This document shows positions 1 to 5,988 of a stretch of 48,425 nt of DNA, one piece after another (positions within the stretch are counted from its first letter, which is position 1; every line of letters begins with the position of its first letter). Location of the stretch: the IMG/VR virus record IMGVR_UViG_3300005253_000341, positions 1 to 48,425 of that record. One strand, given 5' to 3'. The notes beneath the pieces are model-generated. The model saw only the letters and a program-made list of their open reading frames with translations, had not been told where the DNA came from and did not search any database. Both the position numbers and the translations under genes were made by a program. This stretch comes from a virus.

Positions 1-180
1 ACCGCTGGCGAACGCCCCGCCTGCGTGAAGATCAGGGGAAGTTCCAAATACTCTAAGGCCGAGGATATACTCACGCAATCCTCGCTGTTTACATGAGTCG
101 AAGGTAGAAAGTATCGAACTATCTATTTTCGACGGGAAGAGGAGCTGAAGGGGCTCCTGAGACTCTATTGCTTGTTGCAT
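1..180 (-). CDS. Cas4/RecB-like PD-(D/E)XK exonuclease, N-terminal part, runs off left edge
   Basis: This is the first 60 residues of a nuclease whose frame is open to the window edge. ATG at 180 is preceded by AAGGA at a good distance, and it overlaps the end of the upstream gene in another frame. Residues about 31-60 contain STFDSCKQRGLREYILGL and SPDLHAGGAFA, the N-terminal signature of Cas4/AddB-like nucleases; Cys in STFDSC is the usual first ligand of their 4Fe-4S cluster. The same segment occurs in diverged form at the right edge (47501-48425), where the catalytic part lies. I read both as one gene spanning the junction of a circular genome. Two paralogues are the alternative. Confidence 0.8.
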   Translation of the reverse strand, partial: MQQAIESQEPLQLLFPSKIDSSILSTFDSCKQRGLREYILGLRVFGTSPDLHAGGAFASG

Positions 181-454
181 TGGCCAGTTCCTTAGCTACG
201 GTGTCATAGTATATGATAAGTGTACTGCCACGTATGCGAGTGCGAGCCTGTGGGAGGATGGATATCAAGTGTGCTCGGTTCTCCGGCGAGGCTTCAAGCG
301 TGGCGCTACGGAAGGCGTACAGGTGAGAGCGTAGGTTTCGGGCGGCGCGGGGCGAGTCACAGCCGATGGCTATCATGGAACAGCTTTGCCACGCACTTAG
401 GAAGAAGTTAGCGTAATGGGGGGGGTATGACTCGAACCGCCTGGGGGTAGTCAT
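119..454 (-). CDS. Hypothetical phage protein, paralogue of the gene at 2720-3127
   Basis: A 111-residue protein without a recognised domain. ATG at 454 shares its A with the TAA of the upstream gene (TAATG), implying coupled translation; a longer frame to 463 exists. It shares a pattern with the protein at 2720-3127: an aromatic-rich start (SYPPHYANFF versus SYAPEFLEFY), then SPRAARNLRSHLYAFRSA versus SKRAATSLRARLHALRNA. The repeated basic S-x-R-A-A-x-x-L-R core looks like a nucleic-acid or protein contact surface (inference). Its 3' end overlaps the exonuclease start. Confidence 0.6.
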   Translation of the reverse strand: MTTPRRFESYPPHYANFFLSAWQSCSMIAIGCDSPRAARNLRSHLYAFRSATLEASPENRAHLISILPQARTRIRGSTLIIYYDTVAKELANATSNRVSGAPSAPLPVENR

Positions 455-675
455 TAGCAACACCCTGCATTAGGCATGTAGAAGACTTTTTCCTCGTGGT
501 CAACCTGTAATGTAAAAATTGCGCTCGGCTGTTCATGTTCCTGTATCTGACAGCCGTTGTTGCTGTTTGCGAGGGTTCGGGCTCGCGCAAGGGCAGCCGC
601 GAGTACTACGACGCCCCCATCGCAGTGGTAACTGTCACTCATTCGGGCGACGTACTCCCATATGAAGACTTTCAT
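454..675 (-). CDS. Small hypothetical phage protein ending in NAGCC
   Basis: A 73-residue protein. It begins MKVFIWEYVARMSDSYHCDG, has an Ala/Arg-rich helix, and ends FYMPNAGCC. I recognise this kind of ending (FPxxGCC) from small uncharacterised phage early proteins, but no function follows. The paired terminal cysteines plus Cys18 could bind metal. Its stop overlaps the next start as TAATG. Confidence 0.55.
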   Translation of the reverse strand: MKVFIWEYVARMSDSYHCDGGVVVLAAALARARTLANSNNGCQIQEHEQPSAIFTLQVDHEEKVFYMPNAGCC

Positions 676-690
676 AGCGAGTCTCCTGGG

Positions 691-930
691 CTAGAACAGA
701 TCGAGAGAGGTCGGGGTAACGGGAGCCTTGCGCTTGGCCCCCGCGGCAGCGGCTGAGACCTTACGCTCGCTTCGCATACATCTCACCGCGAACTTAAGGT
801 GGGAGTCTGTAAGGGTTTCGCCTACAGCCCTCCGCATCCGAGCGTCATTGATAAAGGCAATGCGCTGCTCCGGGGTCATGGAGTCAGGATCGAGCGCTGA
901 GATTTGCTCGTCGGTGATAGGGCTAGACAC
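691..930 (-). CDS. Small hypothetical early protein, helical and basic
   Basis: A 79-residue protein. GTG at 930 is preceded by GAGGAG about seven bases upstream and lies just inside the end of the upstream gene. The pattern MTPEQRIAFINDARMRRAVG, then sDSHLKFAVRCMRSER, resembles small alpha-helical phage proteins with two predicted amphipathic helices. The C-terminus is Ala/Lys-rich and probably disordered. No function is assigned. Confidence 0.55.
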   Translation of the reverse strand: MSSPITDEQISALDPDSMTPEQRIAFINDARMRRAVGETLTDSHLKFAVRCMRSERKVSAAAAGAKRKAPVTPTSLDLF

Positions 931-1624
931 TGGGGGGCTCCTCTTTGGGTGGGTCGTTGAGATCGGGCAGGTCGTCGAGGGGGTCGGACTCGACGAGTCC
1001 ATCCAATTTCTTGAGGGCCTCCTCCTTCGTTACCTCGGTAACTTCAGCCACAGGCTCGATAACCGAGTCCGGCAGATCAACTGCGACGGGTTCGGCCTGG
1101 GCAGCCGCCTGCTCCAGGGCTGCAGCGGCTTGAGCCTGGGCCTCAGGAGGCAGGGAGAAATCAGCGGTGCCGGCGTCCTTGGCCAGAGCGGCCTCGACGA
1201 TCTTATCGGTAGCTGCCTTAACAAGTGGCAAAGCCACGTCCGGGGTGTCAACTGCGACAGGTGGGGGCTCGACACCCACCTGCTCCAGGACCCCATCGAC
1301 TCTAGTCTGGGCCTCAGGGGCGCGAGGAATGGGGTCCACAAGCGGCAAAGCCGCTGCCCCGGCCGCGACTGGAGGGCCTACGAGATATTCCTTCGGTGTA
1401 TCGGGCATCTTGTGGGGCGTCCAATCGGCCATGCGGTGGGCCTGGCCGCGGATAGAGGCGATGAGCTCTGGGTCTCTCCCGTAGCCTTCCAGGAGCTGGG
1501 CATAAAGCTCAACCACTTGGTAGGCTACAGCATCCTGGCCTCGGAGTAAGAGGACGGGTTCGTCCTCAGGTATGAGGTTCTGGGGGTCTTGGATGCGATC
1601 GTGGTCAGTCCGGGCGTGGCGCAT
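923..1624 (-). CDS. Hypothetical protein: conserved 70-residue N-terminal domain plus long Pro/Ala/Glu-rich tail
   Basis: A 233-residue protein. Residues 5-70 contain the motif LIPEDEPVLLLRGQD followed by a helix with HRMADW, a pattern I have seen in short phage and alphaproteobacterial proteins of unknown function. Residues 80-233 are low-complexity acidic/Pro/Ala sequence with repeated VAVDxPD segments (VAVDTPDVALP, VAVDLPDSVIEP), suggesting an internally duplicated, disordered tail of about 90 residues. The start overlaps the previous gene's end by 20 bases. No function is assigned. Confidence 0.65.
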   Translation of the reverse strand: MRHARTDHDRIQDPQNLIPEDEPVLLLRGQDAVAYQVVELYAQLLEGYGRDPELIASIRGQAHRMADWTPHKMPDTPKEYLVGPPVAAGAAALPLVDPIPRAPEAQTRVDGVLEQVGVEPPPVAVDTPDVALPLVKAATDKIVEAALAKDAGTADFSLPPEAQAQAAAALEQAAAQAEPVAVDLPDSVIEPVAEVTEVTKEEALKKLDGLVESDPLDDLPDLNDPPKEEPPSV

Positions 1625-1970
1625 TGGAGTTCTCCAAATAATGTTTGGCTATGGCCCGCGCTTCTCTTGCAGTCCGGGCACTTGTTGCCATGAAGGCACC
1701 TGACCGCCGATTTGCCTGTAGCGACCAACGGTGGTTTGTCAGGCCGTGTTTGATAGCCCAGCGATGTAAAGGGGACCGTGGAAAGCGTTTTTCCAATGAC
1801 CCAAGAATATGAAAGTTTGGGTAGATAACCGCTCCGCCATGTTCATTCGTGAAAACAAGACCGAGTGCCTGTTCTACTTCCTCTAAACTCTTAAACAGTT
1901 CCTCCGGGTCGCCGCCGCCAATAGAAAGAGTACCGGGGATTACCTCGTCCATGTAAGGTTGTGCGTTCAC
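1605..1970 (-). CDS. Hypothetical protein (121 aa)
   Basis: No recognisable domain. GTG at 1970 overlaps the TGA of the upstream gene (GTGA). A cluster of basic residues (RRSGAFMATSARTAREARAI) precedes the C-terminus, and the first half is acidic and mixed alpha/beta. It is co-transcribed with its neighbours from the promoter at 2370-2398. Confidence 0.55.
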   Translation of the reverse strand: MNAQPYMDEVIPGTLSIGGGDPEELFKSLEEVEQALGLVFTNEHGGAVIYPNFHILGSLEKRFPRSPLHRWAIKHGLTNHRWSLQANRRSGAFMATSARTAREARAIAKHYLENSNAPRPD

Positions 1971-2221
1971 TGTCTTCCCTTTTCGGGGGCTTGTGCCCCG
2001 CTTGCGTCGGCCATTTCGACGGGCGGGACGATGGCTGGCAGTGCCATAGTGGCCTCCACAGTAGTATTTCTAAGCCAGCGCTCTAGCAAGCCCACAATTA
2101 GTCTGCTGCGGGTTCCGTATTTGATCTTGCAGCGCACGGGGTCAAAGAGTTGCAGGTCTACGTCGGCGAGAACCGTCGTAGGGATTGAAACGCAAATACT
2201 GGTGAAATCATCTTTTGGCAT
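1967..2221 (-). CDS. Ribbon-helix-helix-like small protein, candidate DNA-binding regulator
   Basis: An 84-residue protein. Residues 8-20 (ICVSIPTTVLADV) could form the beta strand and first helix of an MetJ/Arc (RHH) fold, and GTRSRLIVGLLERWLRN (about 36-52) the second turn and helix; the order strand-helix-SR-helix is typical of the family. The C-terminal 30 residues look disordered. It is the first clear gene behind a strong operator-containing promoter. An RHH protein there would be a natural candidate to bind the dyad element, but this is inference; the fold assignment is by eye. Confidence 0.5.
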   Translation of the reverse strand: MPKDDFTSICVSIPTTVLADVDLQLFDPVRCKIKYGTRSRLIVGLLERWLRNTTVEATMALPAIVPPVEMADASGAQAPEKGRQ

Positions 2222-2361
2222 TAGAGTTTATTCCTTAAAGCAGTGGAGACTGGAATGGGAGGAGTCTCCACTGCCACAAATTTCATGGTTGGGCCTCGCG
2301 GAGCTATCGCATGATGACCTCCTGACCTTGGGGCTAGGGGAGTATATGGTCGAGCTTTCAT
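2221..2361 (-). CDS. Possible leader ORF (46 aa, or 21 aa from internal ATG 2286)
   Basis: An open frame between the promoter at 2370-2398 and the RHH-like gene, ending in TAATG with the next start. The first ATG lies almost at the predicted transcription start; the internal ATG at 2286 has a GAGG upstream. The frame covers a perfect 12-bp inverted repeat (2240-2251/2263-2274). Codon content is unremarkable. It may be a leader peptide or chance. Confidence 0.25.
   Translation of the reverse strand: MKARPYTPLAPRSGGHHAIAPRGPTMKFVAVETPPIPVSTALRNKL
2240..2274 (-). repeat. 12-bp perfect inverted repeat in a 5' leader
   Basis: GCAGTGGAGACT and its exact complement are separated by 11 bases. The repeat lies in the transcribed leader of the RHH-like gene, about 20 bases from its start. 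There is no T tract, so it is not a canonical terminator; an attenuator or RNA-stability hairpin is possible. Confidence 0.5.
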
Positions 2362-2369
2362 GATGTAAT

Positions 2370-2398
2370 ATTGTATCATACATTATATGGTGTGTCAA
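2370..2398 (-). promoter_or_regulatory. Leftward sigma70-type promoter with embedded dyad operator
   Basis: Read on the minus strand: TTGACA (2393-2398), 17-bp spacer, TACAAT (2370-2375). The spacer holds the element equivalent to TACATTATATGGTGTG (2379-2394 on plus), one copy of the genome-wide dyad. It drives the leftmost early genes (2221 down to the exonuclease). Confidence 0.8.
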
Positions 2399-2423
2399 GG
2401 CTTTTTTTGCTCGCTGGTGTCTT

Positions 2424-2723
2424 TTATTCCGTGAGCCATTCCTTTACCAATTCGGCGTGGCCTTTCTTTGCTTCCTCTTGAGTGGCGTATCTTCGGCAAT
2501 CCTCGTCGTGAGAGCTTCCTTCCTTGAATACCATAGTCTCGAAAAGGATAGGAGGGCCATCGCCGAAGTTGTGGTTAAGGGCGAGGAATACCGTACTCAC
2601 CCTGTAGTTTTCGTTCGAGTCAAAGGCGACCCTTCTGTCAGCAGTTTCAAACCATGCACCCCACTTAAGAATACAGGGCTCTGGCGTCGGGATGCCGTCT
2701 ACTAAGGTGTACCTGTTCATCAT
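2424..2723 (-). CDS. Conserved phage hypothetical protein (STVFLALNH / FETMVF family)
   Basis: A 99-residue protein. It contains RVSTVFLALNHNFGDGPP, ILFETMVF, RRYATQEEAKKGH and a C-terminal helix, the recurrent pattern of a very common small phage and prophage protein of unknown function. The length fits the family. ATG at 2723 overlaps the upstream TGA (ATGA). Confidence 0.75.
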   Translation of the reverse strand: MMNRYTLVDGIPTPEPCILKWGAWFETADRRVAFDSNENYRVSTVFLALNHNFGDGPPILFETMVFKEGSSHDEDCRRYATQEEAKKGHAELVKEWLTE

Positions 2724-3127
2724 TTGTTTTCTCCTCCACTAAAGATTTTTTTCATGGCCTCAGCTTGAGGATCAGAGGGCGTATCATTGCCTGCGGTGGG
2801 GGGAAGTTCAAGCTCTGGCTCTATACTGGGTAAAGTGTCAACTGTAATACCCGCGTCTGCTAGTGCTGGTAGGTAGGCCTTGTCACAGGGATTACCGATT
2901 AAGAGCCACCGGCCCTCCGTGTCGGGGGTATGAGGTACTGATATGGTAACTGAGTTGGCGATAGTAGTAAGGGGATGCTCCTCTTTTCGCATGGCGTTGC
3001 GGAGAGCGTGCAAGCGGGCACGAAGGGAAGTGGCTGCGCGCTTGGATTTGAGGTAGATGGTCTTGGGCTCTTGCGCTGCTTGGCGGTAGAACTCCAAGAA
3101 CTCCGGGGCGTAGGAGGTTACGGGCAT
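2720..3127 (-). CDS. Hypothetical phage protein, paralogue of 119-454
   Basis: A 135-residue protein. ATG at 3127 shares its A with the TAA of the tiny gene upstream (TAATG). Residues 22-40 (SKRAATSLRARLHALRNA) match the core of the protein at 119-454. The second half adds a mixed alpha/beta segment (RWLLIGNPCDKAY) and an acidic, probably disordered tail that the paralogue lacks. Function unknown. Confidence 0.65.
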   Translation of the reverse strand: MPVTSYAPEFLEFYRQAAQEPKTIYLKSKRAATSLRARLHALRNAMRKEEHPLTTIANSVTISVPHTPDTEGRWLLIGNPCDKAYLPALADAGITVDTLPSIEPELELPPTAGNDTPSDPQAEAMKKIFSGGENK

Positions 3128-3213
3128 TAACAGATGCTCCACTTGTGCTTCTCGTTGGCAAGTTTGAGGATACTCCAGTCAGCCTCGTCGTCGGTAATGA
3201 TGCGGTCTGGCAT
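3127..3213 (-). CDS. 28-residue acidic microprotein
   Basis: The frame reads MPDRIITDDEADWSILKLAN and ends with a WSIC tail. It has AAGGAG nine to ten bases upstream of ATG 3213 and ends in a TAATG junction with the next gene, so translation signals are present at both ends. It is the first gene behind the operator element at 3232-3264. No function recognised. Confidence 0.5.
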   Translation of the reverse strand: MPDRIITDDEADWSILKLANEKHKWSIC

Positions 3214-3231
3214 GATGTAGGCTCCTTGTGT

Positions 3232-3264
3232 GACTATATGGTGTGTAAATTGCACATTATATGG
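3232..3264. promoter_or_regulatory. Double half-site operator/promoter element (copy A)
   Basis: GACTATATGGTGTG (3232-3245) faces TGCACATTATATGG (3251-3264): two inverted half-sites of the genome-wide dyad, six bases apart. It lies between the 3' end of one gene and the small gene at 3127-3213. No TTGACA box is evident, so activation by another factor or a weak promoter is possible. Confidence 0.6.
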
Positions 3265-3265
3265 T

Positions 3266-3613
3266 TTAAGGCTTTAACCCTCTGCATCGCGGCCGTGCCT
3301 TGAGGGCCGCGATGCAGAGGGCGAGGGCGGGGGTTGGTGCATCACCAAATTTCCCGGTGCCGTATCCCCCCGACCACAGAAGAGCACGCCAGCCTTTCCG
3401 ATGTCTTGATTGTTTAATCTCCACATCCCACCCATCCGGCACCAGTATCAGCGCGGCGTCGAGGAACGCGCCGACACCAACAAATAGCCGGGCATCTTCC
3501 CGCGCCTTGGCGCTTATCCATCCTTGCTTTCGGGCATAGTCTATCGCTTCAAGGATTACGTTGCCTTGTTCCGCCTCCGTCGCCGCCTCCAGCTTTGCGA
3601 TGATGTCAGTCAT
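3266..3613 (-). CDS. Conserved small phage protein (LVPDGW ... TPALALC family)
   Basis: A 115-residue protein. The pattern LEAATEAEQGN ... DAALILVPDGW ... APTPALALCIAALKAR is a widespread phage family of unknown role, usually ending near the ALKAR motif. Here about nine extra residues follow, encoded by an inverted copy of the preceding bases (see the terminator at 3278-3321). The start overlaps the upstream stop in ATGACTGA. Confidence 0.75.
   Translation of the reverse strand: MTDIIAKLEAATEAEQGNVILEAIDYARKQGWISAKAREDARLFVGVGAFLDAALILVPDGWDVEIKQSRHRKGWRALLWSGGYGTGKFGDAPTPALALCIAALKARPRCRGLKP
3278..3321 (-). terminator. 17-bp perfect hairpin formed by the 3' end of the coding region
   Basis: CCCTCTGCATCGCGGCC (3278-3294) pairs with its exact complement (3305-3321) around a 10-base loop. 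On the minus strand the stem is followed by an A/T-rich stretch (TTAAAGCCTTAAA) but no strong T run. It probably ends or protects the upstream transcript just before the operator element at 3232-3264. Confidence 0.55.
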
Positions 3614-3710
3614 CTAGTCCTCCCTTTGTATCCCAAGGTGTAAGCATGGCGTAGAACACGAGGCAGATTATAACCAACGCCACTAAACTTGCGATGATGT
3701 TACTTGTCAT
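3606..3710 (-). CDS. 34-residue single-span membrane micropeptide
   Basis: MTSNIIASLVALVIICLVFY is one hydrophobic helix (residues 4-23), followed by a short polar tail (TPWDTKGGLDD). Start and stop both overlap neighbours (ATGA upstream, ATGACTGA downstream). A GC-rich phage keeping this frame tightly packed argues it is real. Role unknown; small holin-like or regulatory membrane peptides are possible. Confidence 0.6.
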   Translation of the reverse strand: MTSNIIASLVALVIICLVFYAMLTPWDTKGGLDD

Positions 3711-3784
3711 GGGAGCAACCACGCACCAAGCAAAATCGCTGCAACTACCCCCGTATAAGCCCAGAATATTAGTTCACTCGTCAT
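3707..3784 (-). CDS. 25-residue single-span membrane micropeptide
   Basis: It starts MTSELIFWAYTGVVAAILLG and ends AWLLP, one transmembrane helix with almost no tail. It starts within the last codons of the MazZ-like gene and ends in ATGA with the next membrane micropeptide, which also begins MTS. The two form a tandem pair. Function unknown. Confidence 0.55.
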   Translation of the reverse strand: MTSELIFWAYTGVVAAILLGAWLLP

Positions 3785-4538
3785 GGGGCTTGTCCCTCAT
3801 ATGTTCCATTACAGTTCCGTCCGTTGTCGCCCGCCAGTCGGGCCACTCTCGACCCTCGTTCGTGACTTGCTTGGCTACCAAGGCAGACACAACATCCTTG
3901 GGGGTATGCCCCGCCCTCCGGGCACCGTCGAGGGCTAATAGGATTACATCTATCCATTCGACGAGATCGGTGGGCGCGGCCTCTATCTCCGCCAGCTCCT
4001 TCCTGATATGGTTGGTTATCCCGGTTGTTCTACGGCCCGGCCCAAACTTGGCTTCGGTAAAGGCCCCATGCCTTTGTAAGAACGCCACTAGGTCGAAACT
4101 GGCTACCTCCCAGGGCTGTGTGTTCTCCAATGCTTTAACTAGCGCCATATAGGCTACTTGGTTTAGATCGGGACTATCCTCCGCTACCCCATCTTCTAAG
4201 AAAAAGTCGATAGCTTCCCGCAGCCGCTTGTTCGCCTTCGCCAGCGCCTCATTCCTTTCATCAGCATCCCACGCTAATTTTAGTGCCAGCGTAAGTCTCT
4301 TCGCCAGCACGGAGTCGTCGGCTTCGATGGCGGCAAGGGCTAGAAACATTGCGTCTTCTTTGCCTAGTCTAAAACTTGGAAACAGCACATTCCATTTGCG
4401 GATTAAAGCGTCTGCTATACGATTTCTTCGCTCCACGCGCTCATCCATGGTGGTCATGGCTTTGGCTCCTTGTGGTTGCCCGACCTGCCGTTCGGCGCAA
4501 CAATAATCACAGTCACACGTCGGCTTGTGGCTACCCAT
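3774..4538 (-). CDS. MazZ-like dATP/dGTP diphosphohydrolase (DUF550) with helical N-terminal extension
   Basis: A 254-residue protein. Residues 145-254 match the DUF550/PF04447 family, whose phage member MazZ hydrolyses dATP and dGTP: FGPGRRTTGITNHIRKELAE, then DLVEWIDVILLALDGARR, AKQ and REWPDWR. The acidic residues of KELAEIE and EWIDV would bind the metals of the MazG-type all-alpha site. Residues 1-30 are Cys-rich (CDCDYCC, possible zinc site) and 30-140 are helical, atypical for the family. In Z-genome phages MazZ supplies dGMP to PurZ and removes dATP; no PurZ is encoded here, so nucleotide-pool control is the safer reading. Confidence 0.8.
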   Translation of the reverse strand: MGSHKPTCDCDYCCAERQVGQPQGAKAMTTMDERVERRNRIADALIRKWNVLFPSFRLGKEDAMFLALAAIEADDSVLAKRLTLALKLAWDADERNEALAKANKRLREAIDFFLEDGVAEDSPDLNQVAYMALVKALENTQPWEVASFDLVAFLQRHGAFTEAKFGPGRRTTGITNHIRKELAEIEAAPTDLVEWIDVILLALDGARRAGHTPKDVVSALVAKQVTNEGREWPDWRATTDGTVMEHMRDKPHDE

Positions 4539-4800
4539 CGTCTGGCTCCTCGTTCATGATCTTGTGCATCTCAACCCACGTTTCGTTGTCCGCCCACTCC
4601 CTAGCGTATTCCAGCGCTCGTTCGAGGCGGTTGATCCTGTCCAAGGTCCACGGGAGGTCTACACGAGCGTGTTCAACAAACTTCCTTTCTTCAACATCTC
4701 TTTTCCATGCAAGAGAAGGACGGGAAGCTTTAATGTCATCGGCGTAAAACTTCTCAAACGCTTTGCACCGCTCCCTGATCTCGTCCAGTCTGTCAGCCAT
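4531..4800 (-). CDS. Small helical early protein (DRLDEIRERC family)
   Basis: An 89-residue protein starting MADRLDEIRERC, with GGAGG placed for ATG 4800. The N-terminal DRLDEIRER helix, and the later DRINRLERALEYAREW helix, are the hallmarks of a small uncharacterised phage family. It probably forms a helical hairpin. Its stop overlaps the MazZ-like gene start. Confidence 0.6.
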   Translation of the reverse strand: MADRLDEIRERCKAFEKFYADDIKASRPSLAWKRDVEERKFVEHARVDLPWTLDRINRLERALEYAREWADNETWVEMHKIMNEEPDDG

Positions 4801-4827
4801 CATCACCTCCACGATTTGTCCAGTGCA

Positions 4828-5061
4828 TCATTGCAATGGCGGTTCGTCGGACTTGTCACTGCTGTGGCCGCCGCAACTGTCCCATCCGCCTGCGTGGTGG
4901 TCGGTATAACAGTTCTCACAAAATGAGACGCGGCCATGATCGCAGCCATGATAACACTCATGGACATTTGCTATTCCAGAACCGTGTGCCGCCATAATAT
5001 CGGCCTCGAGGGGCTTGTAGTTTTGGCACGGTTGCTCGCCTACGGTATATTCATTTGGCAT
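4828..5061 (-). CDS. Cys/His-rich small zinc-binding protein
   Basis: A 77-residue protein starting MPNEYTVGEQPC after GGAGGA. Cys and His cluster in residues 30-70: HECYHGCDHGRVSFCENCY, then DHHAGGWDSCGGH. The spacing fits two zinc knuckles of treble-clef or RING-like type. Function unknown; zinc microproteins like this are common in phage early regions. Confidence 0.55.
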   Translation of the reverse strand: MPNEYTVGEQPCQNYKPLEADIMAAHGSGIANVHECYHGCDHGRVSFCENCYTDHHAGGWDSCGGHSSDKSDEPPLQ

Positions 5062-5079
5062 CGTTTTGTCCTCCAATTC

Positions 5080-5439
5080 TTAAAATGCCGATAGGGGTGT
5101 AGGCCTTACAAGTTCGCCTGTGGGTACATCCCTGAGTTCCAGTACCTCCTGTTGGTAACTCTCTTCTTTGTAACAGTTCTCACAGGCCATAAGGCTAGAG
5201 TCTCCACCTTCGCGTATCTCCCGTGGTAGGCCGGGGAAGCCAGTACCCTGAGCTTTTATTACTGTTGTGCCCTTGCGGTGGGTGTTGGAGTAGAGGTACA
5301 TGAGCTTAGGATTGGGGACTCGGTATTGGGTTCCACAGCGCCTGCAGGTGTAGGTAAGGATGAAAAGTATCTCGGCTAGAGGTATGGTGACCTCGGAAGG
5401 TGTGGGAGGCTCTGTGAGGTTTAATTCGATTTCGTGCAT
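5080..5439 (-). CDS. Hypothetical zinc-ribbon protein (119 aa)
   Basis: Two CxxC pairs, CRRCGTQYRVPNPKLM at about 32-47 and CENCYKEE at about 86-93, would form a zinc ribbon around a beta-rich core. The N-terminus (ELNLTEPPTPSEVTIPLAE) is a short strand/linker. No function recognised. Confidence 0.6.
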   Translation of the reverse strand: MHEIELNLTEPPTPSEVTIPLAEILFILTYTCRRCGTQYRVPNPKLMYLYSNTHRKGTTVIKAQGTGFPGLPREIREGGDSSLMACENCYKEESYQQEVLELRDVPTGELVRPTPLSAF

Positions 5440-5483
5440 GAGGCTATTCCAGGCATTGTATCATGTTGGCGAAGATAAAGCCT

Positions 5484-5666
5484 TCAAGAAGTTTCATGAG
5501 TCTTCTCCTTGATCTGGCAGTCAATCACATGGGGAGAGTGCTGAGGGTCGGCTGGAATTAGTAGCTTGACCTCAAGGTTGCGAAGCTCGGCAGTATGTAT
5601 AAGGTCTCGCAAGCTCTTGATCTGCCGCTCAATGAGTAAGACTATGCGGAGCTGGGTGGTGTTCAT
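5484..5666 (-). CDS. Hypothetical protein (60 aa)
   Basis: An N-terminal helix with heptad-like leucines (IVLLIERQIKSLRDLIHTAE) is followed by a beta/polar tail. ATG at 5666 overlaps the stop of the membrane micropeptide upstream (ATGA). No family recognised. Confidence 0.45.
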   Translation of the reverse strand: MNTTQLRIVLLIERQIKSLRDLIHTAELRNLEVKLLIPADPQHSPHVIDCQIKEKTHETS

Positions 5667-5758
5667 GATAGGCTCTCCAGAAGTGAGAATATAAGAGTTA
5701 ATACCCCGTATGTGAGTCCGGCTGTGACTGCGAATGTGACTAGCTGGAGAGGAGTCAT
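5663..5758 (-). CDS. 31-residue single-span membrane micropeptide
   Basis: The frame reads MTPLQLVTFAVTAGLTYGVL and continues TLIFSLLESLS, almost entirely hydrophobic. It is locked into the operon by ATGA overlaps at both ends. It resembles the other micropeptides at 3606-3784 and 47403-47501 in size and layout, not in sequence. Confidence 0.55.
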   Translation of the reverse strand: MTPLQLVTFAVTAGLTYGVLTLIFSLLESLS

Positions 5759-5973
5759 GAGGGGTCAGCCGTATCTCGCCTGGGGACTCCGGGAGAGGTA
5801 CCAGTAGAGGGCGTCGCCCAGCTCGGACGCTTCAGGGCGTGGGAGCGGAAAACCACAGCGGCTTCGAGTATCTGGGGGGTGGTGAGGGGAAGATCGTACT
5901 TACGGTTGAAGTGTTTGCGAATGCTGGCTATGGCCCGGCTTGTTGCTGGCGTGATATAGACTCTGGTTGTCAT
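5755..5973 (-). CDS. Small RHH-like or helical early protein (72 aa)
   Basis: The N-terminus RVYITPATSRAIASIRKHFN, then LTTPQILEAAVVF, could form a strand-helix-helix (RHH-like) unit; the last 25 residues are Pro/Ser/Thr-rich and disordered. AGGAG precedes ATG 5973. This is a second, weaker candidate for the operator-binding protein. Function unproven. Confidence 0.45.
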   Translation of the reverse strand: MTTRVYITPATSRAIASIRKHFNRKYDLPLTTPQILEAAVVFRSHALKRPSWATPSTGTSPGVPRRDTADPS

Positions 5974-5988
5974 GGCTAGCTACTCCTG

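Noticed and set aside
728-1549. Plus-strand open frame of 273 codons
   Set aside because: Antisense to the conserved protein at 923-1624; its length reflects the biased codons of the Pro/Ala/Glu-rich tail.
5446-5497. 17-codon frame before 5080-5439
   Set aside because: Too short, no hydrophobic or metal-binding pattern, and no clear ribosome site of its own.
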